Shown: piece by piece, positions 55,566 to 64,000 of the stretch
How the letters are laid out: each line of letters opens with the position of its first letter
Position numbering within the stretch: the stretch's first letter is position 1
Made by a program: the position numbers and the translations under genes
Notes under the pieces: generated by a model
What the model was told of the DNA's origin: nothing
Database searches by the model: none
Seen by the model: the letters and a program-made list of their open reading frames with translations, nothing else
Assembly: GCA_964019695.1 (NCBI GenBank)
Contig: OZ026522.1
Location: 57,560,811-57,624,810 of the forward strand
Direction of reading: 5' to 3'
From: Loripinus fragilis
Lineage: Eukaryota > Mollusca > Bivalvia > Lucinida > Lucinidae
DNA: 64,000 bases

Positions 55566-55995
55566 TTAACTCACTGGTAAATGTATACGTCGATTTGCTG
55601 GTATTTACGCATATTGCCGGTACTTCATAGGCCGGAAGTGGTAGATATAAGTGTTAATACTATATGGAAAAACATGCCATATGCCTAAAGGACTATAGAA
55701 TTAGATCATTTTTAAGTATTCGGCGTGCACATGGCGATTTATGTAAGCATATAGGAATAGATTCGAGTACCGATCTGGATGATCGGTACTCGAATCTATT
55801 CCTAAATGCTTACATAATTCGCCATGTACATACTGAATACTTAAAAATGATCTAATTCTATAGTCCTTTAGGCATATGACATGTTTTTCTATATAGTATC
55901 AACACCAATATCTACCACTTCCGGTCTATGAAGTACCGGCAATACGCGTAAATACCACCAAATCGACGTATACATTTACTAGTGTGGTTAACTCA
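55566..55995. mobile_element. 430-bp near-perfect giant hairpin
   Basis: Two arms of about 210 nt meet at a 5-bp centre: left arm ends ATTCGAGTACCGATC, then TGGAT, then GATCGGTACTCGAAT. Outer ends are GTTAACTCACTGGTAAATGT and ACATTTACTAGTGTGGTTAA. By eye the arms differ at only a few positions. No coding function is suggested. Likely a fold-back transposon. Confidence 0.85.
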
Positions 55996-56224
55996 CAGTA
56001 GCGATTTTACGTTAAATTGGCTGGTTCCAGTTTGATTTTGATTTTTCCAGGTGGACCAGTGTTGATATTTGCAATAATTCAAGCGCGGACCCAGGAGGAG
56101 GGTGTCAGGTTCTCTGACATAATTCGTTTGGTTTGATGAGTGATTCAAACACTAAATTTTGAGGCACTTACTTTATGAATATTGACACGTTCGTCATTTT
56201 ATGTGTCTTACTTCATGACTGCTT

Positions 56225-56460
56225 AGGCCCCATTTACATGCACACATTTACTTACGTAAGTAAAGGTACTTACGTAAGCAAATTTACTTACGGTGTCATG
56301 TGAACGCATTTACTTACGTAAGTATTTATACTCCTAGAGTAAACTGGGGCAAGTAAAAGTATATTTGCACCACCTCTGGAGGTCATGCAAAAGTATATTT
56401 ACTTATGAGTAAGTATACTCCATGAGCAAAGTATGGCATGTGAACAGGCCCCAGATTTAC
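56225..56460. repeat. TTACTTACGTAAGTAA palindrome cluster
   Basis: TTTACTTACGTAAGTAAA occurs at 56248 with further TTACTTACGTAAG units at 56268, 56286 and 56318. GGCCCCATTTACATG and CATGTGAACAGGCCCC at 56226 and 56438 are inverted, so this is probably a small element of about 230 bp. Confidence 0.6.
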
Positions 56461-56509
56461 ATATGTAAGCAAATAGATGTTTCTTGAATAATTGTGAACC
56501 CCTGCAAAA

Positions 56510-57572
56510 TGGTCTAGAACTATACTAAAACCAAGTTCTAATTGGTCACTTTTCAAACTCATAATTTCTGACCAAACGCTAATAAAATTGAAATGATTTT
56601 TTGCCTATATATGTGCATTTTAATGGGCAAATGTTTAGCAGTGTTTTTGAACAGTTTCTTTTACTTCAAAGTTTTTTGGGTTAAAAATGCAAAAATCGAT
56701 TTTTTTGAGAAAAAATGGTTTTGAGAGTAGTTTTTATAAAATTGACGTTTATGTGGTTACAAACTAGTCTGTCCGATATGAAAAACACCAAACGACTGAA
56801 ATTTTGCTTACGGTGGATTTTTACGCATTTTTAAAATGTTGCATTTTTCAAATTTTTTCAAGATTTTTGAAATTCACCAGTATTTTCAAGTAAAACTGTG
56901 AAACGCACTTAATTTTATTTGAACACTGTTGGCCAAACACAGTAAAACTTGATCAGTCCATTTTTGGCGATTATTGTTGTGCGACTACTGTACACTTCCG
57001 GTTACAATGTGAGAGTTTAAAAATCGATTTGGTAGCATAATATTTTTGCTTTGTTTTTTCAATTCTCAAAGAAGGACGGTGACGTCTGGTGATAATGAAT
57101 AATCGCTGAAAATTTCAATGCCGTGTCGCTGATAATAAAGCGTACAGAGCAGTGCAAAGTCTTTATGTAAATTGCAAGCTTAAAGCTAAATTTAAATGAT
57201 TAACCTGCCAAAAGTGTTTGTCTTATGTTGTTGAGTAGCAAAAACGACGAGTCCGATTGAATCAAAACTTTTGAGGTTTATTCTTCTTATATCACGCTAG
57301 CCAGTAACATCTTCAAAGAAACAAAAACGTCAATTTGTGTTATGGTTTATATCGTAGAAAAAGTGTGACTTTTTGAAATGAGGGTACCTTTTCTCTAGCT
57401 TCGTCCGTGCAACAAGTACACGTCATTTTTAAATGAAATAACTTGCAGAGTCTCTGCAAAGTATTGTTTGACTTAAAAAAACACATGAATTTTGTATACC
57501 CTATGTTTCACTTTCTGAACTAGCGTAAAATGTAAGGTGACCAATTAGCAGTAGGTTTTAGTATATTCTAGA
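56510..57572. mobile_element. 1.06-kb inverted-repeat element
   Basis: GTCTAGAACTATACTAAAAC at the left and TAGTATATTCTAGAATAGTT at the right are inverted, extended by CTAATTGGTCACTTTTC / GGTGACCAATTAGCAG. Ends of about 45 bp. The inside is AT-rich with no frame or family that I recognise. Confidence 0.6.
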
Positions 57573-58425
57573 ATAGTTCTACAATTTAATAGAACTGTGT
57601 TCTTGAACTACTATAAAACTGTCTAGAAATGATCTAGAATGTTTATTGGACAGTTGTAGAACGCTATATGGAACAATATTTTGTTCTACAATTGTTCTAG
57701 CGAAAGTCATACGATTTGTTGTAGAAAAGTTCTGGAACTAGAAAGTTCTAGAAGATACCTTTAGAATTATTGAGTATTCTTAAGCAGTTCCAGAAAAAAA
57801 TCTAAAGAATTGTCCTAGAATAATTCTAGAACAATCCTTAAGAATTTTTCTGGAACTATTGTAGAATAGCTCTTATAAAATGTCCCATATAACGTTCTAT
57901 AATTTTTTCTGGATTGTTCTAGTGCATTTTAGAAAGGTTTTAGAATAGTTCTTGAAAAACGTTTATAAGGTCTGTAAGAGTTGTTCTGGAACAAACGTTT
58001 TAATTTTTCTAGATCAATTTTAGAAAACCACTCCAAAATTTGTACCATATAATGTTCTATAAATGTCCCTGAATTATACTAGAACATTTTAAAACCGTTT
58101 TAGAACAATTCCAGAAATGTACTAGTGTTTTGTTCTTCAACATGGACTGTTCTGGAACAATTGTAGAACACCTCCAATACACCCCATCCCCAAAAATGTC
58201 CCATTTAACATTCTATATATATCCCAGAATTTCTCTAGTAGATATTTAGAGTGGGGTTAGAAAAATGTCAGAAATATTCTAACAGTTTGTTCTAGAACTT
58301 TTCTAGAGCATGCATCAAGAACTTTTCTAGAACTTTTCCATAAAAAAGTTTGTTTAATAACAGTCACAGAACAAACAATTTCAACATTTCTGATATTGTC
58401 CTAATACCATTTTTAAATGATCCAA
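57540..58425. repeat. Array rich in TTCTAGAA, block 1
   Basis: Dozens of overlapping GTTCTAGAAC, TTCTAGAACATT and TTGTAGAACA words in both orientations, with no fixed period. Similar blocks lie at 59480-60060 and 60735-61090. Confidence 0.75.
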
Positions 58426-58429
58426 CCAG

Positions 58430-58861
58430 GTGCTCCGGGATATATTCCCATTGCTATGGTAGCGGCCATGGTCAGGAATGCAATTAAGCAAGGCACAGTT
58501 TCCTGAGCCCTAGCAGATCACATCGGAAGGAAGTTCAATTCCATGATATGTCACCTTTATACAACTAAAATACTGTTGACATGGCATAAAACCCGAAAAA
58601 GTAATCCCAAAGTGTCTTCAATGTCAATACTGATGACACAATTAATAAAAAGACGTTAACTGAAGAAGAATTATCATTGAAGAAACCAAACAGAGGCGCT
58701 TGTTGGCCTGAATGCTGTCAGTTATTGCCACCCTGTTATCCCATTTAAAACATGGTCTTACATTTGCTAGAAACAAACAGTATCCGAAACTGTGCCCTAG
58801 CAGATCACATGGGAAGTACAATTCCGTGATATGTCATCTTTATACATCTGAAATACTGTTA
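58430..58861. repeat. Copied module M1 and start of M2
   Basis: The module includes TGCTATGGTAGCGGCCATGG, CCTAGCAGATCACAT, TGTTGACATGGCATAAAACC, AAGTAATCCCAAAGTGTCTT and GGCCTGAATGCTGTCAGTTA. From about 58793 it starts again (GCCCTAGCAGATCACATGGG) and is cut at GAAATACTGTT by a Penelope-like insertion. The continuation is at 59223-59470 and a third copy at 60060-60445. Confidence 0.75.
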
Positions 58862-59222
58862 AAGTAAGTAAGGGTGCAAAGATCAGGAATCGATACAATC
58901 AAGTACCACACCTGACCCAGGATACCAATGGAAAGTGACAAACTCACAGTAGGCACCACAAACGAGAGCCAAGAGGTCAGCCCTTTCCCAGCAGGTGACC
59001 ACAAAGCACATATAAACAGACGCGCACAAAGACATAGCAAACACAAGACAGAACAAAAACATAAAAGATCCACAAAAAAGTACCGCCTTGGAACGGTCAG
59101 CAAAATATTTTACTGGAGGGCTTAAACCTGTTTAACCTTTAATCCGATGTGGATCAAGACACATAGATATTTGGTTCGCATGAAAGACCCCTAACTTATT
59201 AATGCATCATCTCCTAAAACAT
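58862..59222 (-). mobile_element. Penelope-like tail inserted in module M2
   Basis: On the minus strand it is nearly the same as 27530-27908: AGGAGATGATGCATTAATAA, TTAACGGTTTAAGCCCTCC-like and GATTGTATCGATTCCTGATC. It splits the sequence that in M1 and M3 reads TGTTGACATGGCATAAAACC, apparently removing GACATGGCATAAAACC-sized target DNA. Confidence 0.75.
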
Positions 59223-60445
59223 ATTAAACCGAAAAAGTAATCCCAAAGTGTCTTCAAAGTTGATGCTTGTGACACAATAAATAAACAGACGTTAACTGAA
59301 GAAGAATTATCATTGAAGAAACCAAACAGAGGCGCTTATTGGCCTGAATGCTGTCAGTTATTGCCACCCTGTTACCCCATTTAAAAATATTAACTGTCTT
59401 TCATGTGCTCGAAAAAACAGCAACCGAAAATGTGCCTCAAGTCCACTCACTATTTCAGACAATAATATACATAATATTTTCATATTATCATAGAATATCT
59501 CTTATAAAAATGTCCAATATATCATTCTACAAATGTTTTTTGAATTATTCTAGGACATTTTAGAATGGTTTTAGAAAAGTTCGAGTAATGTTTTAAAGAT
59601 TTGTAAGAACTGTTCTAGAACAAACATTTTAATTTTTCTAGAACAATTGTAGAACACTTCTCCGAAATTTGTCCCATATAACGTTCTATATATGTCCCTG
59701 AATTATAATAGAACATTTTAGAACAGTTTCAGAACAATTCCAGAAATGCTCCAGTGATTTTTTGTACAACATTTCTAAAAGTACATGGACTGTTCTGGAA
59801 CAATTGTAGAACACCTCACTTACACCCCCCCCCCAAAAAAAAAAAAATGTCCCATATAACATTTTATTAATATCCTAGAATTGTTCTGTTAGGTTAGAAT
59901 AATTTGGGAAATATTCGAATAGTTTGTTCTAGAACTTTTCTAGAGCAAGCATCAAGAACTTTTATAGAACTGTTTCATAAAAAAAATGTTTACCAACAGT
60001 TAGAGAACCAACCATTTTAACATTTCTGATATTGTTCTGAAACCATTCTAAAAATTTCTAACTAGGTTCCCCATGATTGATTTCCATTACTATGGTAATG
60101 GCCATGGTAAGGAATGCAATTAAGCCAGGCACATTTTCCCCAGCCCTAGCAGATCACATGGAAAGTACAATTCCATGATATGTCATCTTTATACAACTGA
60201 AATACTGTTGACATGGCATAAAACCCGAAAAAGTAATCCCAAAGTGTCTTCAATGTTCATACTGATGACACAATAAATAAACAGACGTTAACTGATGAAG
60301 AATTATCATTGAAGAAACCAAACAATGCCTGAATGCTGTCAGTTATTTATTGCAATCCTGTTATCCCATTTAAAAACATTAATTGTCTTACATTTGCTCG
60401 AAAAAAGCAACCGAAAATGTGCCTCAAGTCTACTCACTAATTCAG
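59223..60445. repeat. Rest of module M2, TTCTAGAA block 2, module M3
   Basis: 59223-59470 continues M2 (AACCGAAAAAGTAATCCCAA to CCTCAAGTCCACTCACTATT). 59480-60060 is the second TTCTAGAA-rich block, with a C run and A run at 59826-59847. 60060-60445 is M3 (TTACTATGGTAATGGCCATG to CCTCAAGTCTACTCACTAAT). The order block-module-block-module shows tandem duplication of a unit of roughly 1 kb. Confidence 0.7.
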
Positions 60446-60460
60446 ACAAATATACTATCT

Positions 60461-60634
60461 TATACCACCTTTACCAACTTTAGCATGAAATATCACTTGA
60501 TGTGCAAGGTCTACACTGATGTAGGTGGTATAAAATAGTTATACCATGTTTGTCCACCTGTACGTAAGATAATCCACTCGCTAAAGCTCGTGGATTATCT
60601 CCACGTACAGGCGGACAACCCATGGTATAACTAT
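60461..60634. mobile_element. Double-hairpin fold-back element, copy 2
   Basis: TATACCACCTTTACCAACTT to CATGGTATAACTAT. It is the reverse orientation of 1910-2084, with the same two hairpins. It is inserted at the junction of M3 and the next TTCTAGAA block. Confidence 0.75.
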
Positions 60635-60734
60635 TACATATTTGCCATCTAGTAATTACCACATAAATGTTTTTGAAGAGCCTTTATCATCCTTCCAGTT
60701 TTGGTAGCCATGTTTTCCCATCATCCATCTGGTT

Positions 60735-61090
60735 ATGACATGCTTGTTCTTGAAATGTTCTAAAAATGTTCCAGAATAATTTTTGAATATTTGTAGAACT
60801 TGCTAATTTAAAAGTACTAAATAAGTTCTAGAACATAATTTGAGGAGTAAATGTAAAAAATTATTTTGCCTTTTAAAAGTTCAAGAAACGATCTAGAAAA
60901 TTATAAGCAGAATTGTAGAGTTCACTAGTTCTGATATAGTATGTGAAATGTTCTGGGACTGATTTCGAATATTTTTTTAGAGAATTTCTTTTAACTTATT
61001 TTGTACTTTTGAACATTTTTAGAACCTACTGGTTCTTGAATTGTTGTAAAATCCTGTAGACTATTTCAAGAACACTTTCAGAGTAATAAC
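60735..61090. repeat. TTCTAGAA-rich array, block 3
   Basis: TTGAAATGTTCTAAAAATGT, AAGTTCTAGAACATAATTTG and AAGAAACGATCTAGAAAATT. More decayed than blocks 1 and 2. From 61090 to 61935 I see no gene or repeat. Confidence 0.6.
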
Positions 61091-61940
61091 AAATTATACA
61101 AATGTGTTGGACAAACATATGTAACTGTTTCAGACCGGTTGTTGATTTCAAATTCCTTTATTCTGTACCATTGATCGTAAGTAAATGCTACTTTAACAAC
61201 ACCAGTCCACCACTCATGAGATTGTTCTTTCGTCCCAATTGTTTTTCACGAGACAACCTATGTGCAAGACCAGTGCACAAATAATATGGCAGCTGTCACC
61301 AACAGCCTGTACATGCCTGCTGCACAACAAGTGTGTGTACCTTTTAAAATACTTTTGTGGACACTATTAGCATGTGAACGCAGAGTAAATATACGTTTGC
61401 TTGCATGTGTATATTTTCTCTATATTAAAAAATACTTACAGGTGTGCATAAAAACCCTCAATCAACTAAGTTATTCTAAACAGATCAGGACCAGGAAGCT
61501 ATCACAATCATAGACTAGTCAGAAATAGCCTTCAAATGAACAGTTATTCCCAATAGCCTAGGACCAGTACACTATCACAATCAAAACCCTATTCACAGCT
61601 AGTCACTTAAGCTAACCAGGACAGACATCTATGATCCTATTTTAGCTTTAAAACAACAACGTTCTTTTAAAGCTTAAAAAAGAGACCATAGTGGCATCCA
61701 TAACTGCTGACAAAAACCCAAATACATTCCTTGAGTTACAGCTATTTATATGAAAATCGTTCATGTAAACTAAGGTTTTTCTGACGCAAATTACAACACA
61801 CATTTTTGTACATGTGTGGAAATAGTGGCATATCTTTGTAGGTTTTAAACAAATTGGCATCTTTTTGTAACATTCTCGTATCTGCTTACAGGAAAAGGTC
61901 ATATAATTCTTTTTTATTTTTCAGTAATTAGACAGGTTTG

Positions 61941-61995
61941 TGACGTCATTATTTTAAGAATAAACGTCATTTTGAGTAATCTGCTGATGACGTAA
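61941..61995 (+). promoter_or_regulatory. Cluster of three CRE-like sites
   Basis: A full palindromic TGACGTCA at 61941-61948, an ACGTCA half site at 61964-61969 and TGACGTAA at 61988-61995, spaced about 23-24 bp. CREB/ATF-type bZIP factors bind such sites. A TTTTATAT stretch follows at 62104-62111. Together they may be the promoter of the gene starting at 63902; this is an inference. Confidence 0.4.
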
Positions 61996-62134
61996 TGATA
62001 AATATAGCTGTATTTCATTATTTGCGTTTTGCTAAAAATATGCTACATTTGCCATAATGGTTACATTTAAAACGCTCTATCCTCTATTTGTAGAGCTATC
62101 ACATTTTATATCATTTTTCAAGGTAATGACGAGT

Positions 62135-62180
62135 ATACATTAATTGAAATATGTTCAATATGTCAAGTCCTCAAAACCAG
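62135..62180 (+). other. Possible non-coding leader exon
   Basis: CAAAACCAG|GTGAGC at 62180/62181 is a close match to a splice donor, about 70 bp downstream of TTTTATAT. With the acceptor ending at 63894 it would give a 5' leader exon joined to the coding exon. The start is estimated from the TATA-like position only. Confidence 0.3.
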
Positions 62181-62773
62181 GTGAGCAATTTTATTCTAAA
62201 TAATGTCCATAGTGGTCAAACTTAAAAGTTTACATTAAAATTAAGAACAAAGCCGCATTGTTATAAAAACAAAATTAAGTATATACTCAGTAAGCCCTTC
62301 ACTTAAGTTATCTTTGACATAATAAAATGGATTCCCAGCGTTTAAATTATCCACTATCGATTGATAATTTGCAGTAACAACTCAGTATGAGAGATTAACA
62401 TATTGTCTTTGAGTTATAATTTGATTAAACGTTGCTTCGTGTATTAGATTAACTGACAATTGAAAGGTGATGTTTAGTAACCATTTATTTATTCGACGTA
62501 TATGTAGTTAAACAAAAACCTGTTGGATTTTTGTAGTTTTTACAGGATCTTTTTATAGGAAAATGAGGAAAATTTATTTGAAGAACTAAGAAAAAAAATC
62601 ACCTGTTTATCAAATAATTTAACGCTCGTCTATGTGTTCAATGCATTGAGTTTGTTAGTGCACGAGAGAGGGCTGTAACTCAAGAAGTACGTTGTTTTCC
62701 TTTATGTTAGGTGCCAGTTTAAATGCGGCAAACCGTTCTTTCTAGAAACATATTGCTATTGTAGCAGCATATA

Positions 62774-63564
62774 CGAGGGGTGATCCGAAAGTTCTGATCC
62801 TAGGGTGATATCTCTGTAGCCAGCAATGCAACATGCTTGTAATATTGTATTCTTTGTCTATATCTACACCGCTCTAACAGGTTTTATGTAACTTGAAGTA
62901 GCGTGCAGAAATCTATCCCAAAAACAGCCATTCCTTTATTGCGCTGACCTATCAAGCAGCCTTTGTATATAAGATACCTCACAATTCAGACAAAAGCAGT
63001 CCCAGCAATTCGTTTTTATGGCAGCCTGCTCAATGTTCAGCCTAAAGTCAATATGTTCTGTACATATGGGGTGCTTTCTATATGATCTGGGTTTCCTAGG
63101 CCCTTGAATATATGGCTATGCAACTATCAGCTATAATCAAAATTTGGACCACTTGAAGTTTTGACCAGCCCATCCTTCCTTAACAACAGCTGTACTAAAA
63201 TTTCACATTGTGCTTTAAATATTAACTGGACACAGCCTGTCGCCATTCTAACATTTAAATAAACATTATAAGTAACAAAAAGTAAAAGTACACTGCAGTT
63301 TTATTTTGTGGGTTTAAAGATGCCGGGCTTGAGACATTCAGATACAAATATTATTATAATTCTATAGGATGAAAACAGGCCAGTGGTATTGAGTGTGCGA
63401 TATATAATATGCTGTAATTATTACACGAAATAGTACAGCGAGAAAATAGTAGAATCATTATAAAGGTAAAATATAGATGTATAATTGGTGCTTAGTATGC
63501 CTCTCAAAAATGTTTCTTAACAAAGCTACAAGGTAAAGATCAAAACTTTTGGATCATCCCGCGT
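62774..63564. mobile_element. Mariner-like element, non-autonomous
   Basis: The left end TACGAGGGGTGATCCGAAAG and the right end CTTTTGGATCATCCCGCGTTA are inverted over about 28 bp, with TA at both borders. This end sequence (CGAGGGGTGATCCRAAAGT) resembles mariner-family ends. About 790 bp, shorter than a full mariner, and with no transposase frame. Confidence 0.65.
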
Positions 63565-63589
63565 TATATGTGAAACTGGCTGTATTCAT

Positions 63590-63832
63590 ATGAGCCGCGA
63601 CGTGAGATTTCCAACAATATGGTATGTGCGACCATCAAAGTCTCAGATCAGCCTGCGCATACGCGCAGTCTGATCAGAGCCTTTGCTAGTCGCTCGAATA
63701 TTCTACGAGTGTTAAGCTACTGACTGAAAAACATTTGGGGTTTCTTTACTTAAAAGGAGGCTGCTCAGGCTGTTCAGAGTCTACACTCGTCAAAATATCA
63801 CATTGTTGGAAATCACATGTCACGGCTCATGT
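63590..63832. mobile_element. GAGCCGCGACATG inverted-repeat element, copy 8
   Basis: TATGAGCCGCGACGTGAGAT to AAATCACATGTCACGGCTCA; includes CTGCGCATACGCGCAGTCTG and CTTAAAAGGAGGCTG. It ends about 60 bp before the acceptor at 63894. Confidence 0.8.
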
Positions 63833-63894
63833 ATTGAACACTTCTAGTATTACGCAAGAGTCGCAGTGTGCATTACTTCAATTTTTTTTCATAG

Positions 63895-64000
63895 ACCAAG
63901 GATGTGGCGGAGAGGATTCACGGCGTTCGCAGGGACAACTTTGCTTGTTTGCTCGTTTACAGCGTGGTTGTATTTATCAAATCATCATGTTGTTATTTCA
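63895..64000 (+). CDS. First coding exon of a type II membrane protein (partial at right edge)
   Basis: A pyrimidine-rich acceptor (TTTTTTTTCATAG) ends at 63894. ATG at 63902 starts MWRRGFTAFAGTTLLVCSFT, continuing AWLYLSNHHVVIS to the edge with no stop. Two Arg followed by about 20 hydrophobic residues make an uncleaved signal anchor with the C-terminus in the lumen or outside. This layout is typical of Golgi glycosyl- and sulfotransferases but also of other type II proteins, so the enzyme class cannot be given. The frame is open for 33 codons; the short length keeps confidence moderate. Confidence 0.55.

Overview
This window looks like a piece of a repeat-rich animal genome, most likely a mollusc and probably a bivalve. 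It is AT-rich, its genes are split into short exons by introns of one to several kilobases with GT/AG ends, and most of the remaining DNA is transposon-derived: Penelope-like retroelement tails, tRNA-derived SINEs, LINE remnants and many small elements with terminal inverted repeats. The bivalve call rests on gene style and repeat types and is an inference.

Three genes can be supported. (1) Plus strand, from the left edge to 17757: the 3' part of a collagen plus olfactomedin gene of the gliomedin/colmedin kind. Four collagen-like exons, a Thr/Ser/Pro-rich stalk exon and one large olfactomedin exon all join in phase 1. A short exon at 11222-11325 carries its own stop and may be an alternative last exon. 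(2) Minus strand, 54566 down to 22879: a nine-exon gene reconstructed by hand. All nine exons have acceptor and donor sites, the phases agree at every junction, and the total is 507 codons including the stop. It encodes a 506-residue secreted protein with no family I recognise. Its intron 5 holds a 12-copy, 84-bp tandem repeat that copies the acceptor and first coding part of exon 6. (3) Plus strand, right edge: the first coding exon of a type II membrane protein (ATG at 63902), with a possible CRE-bearing promoter and leader exon about 1.8 kb upstream.

Region by region: 1-17.8 kb is the collagen/olfactomedin gene, whose introns hold SINEs, small inverted-repeat elements, two Penelope-like tails, a LINE 3' end and a 32-bp minisatellite. 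17.8-22.9 kb is intergenic between two convergent genes and is filled with repeats. 22.9-54.6 kb is the secreted-protein gene. Its last intron holds a 6.1-kb element with 11-bp terminal repeats and a perfect 8-bp target duplication (hAT signature), inside which a Penelope-like reverse transcriptase and a 1.7-kb repeat are nested. Its first intron holds a 3.1-kb element with long inverted ends and a 32-bp minisatellite core. 54.6-61.1 kb has no gene: it holds a 430-bp near-perfect hairpin, a 1-kb inverted-repeat element and alternating TTCTAGAA-rich arrays and copied modules. 61.1-64 kb leads into the third gene.

Genes 1 and 2 end toward each other (17757 and 22879); genes 2 and 3 start away from each other (54566 and about 62.1 kb). 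Nothing shows that the three work together, beyond all three looking secretory or membrane-bound.
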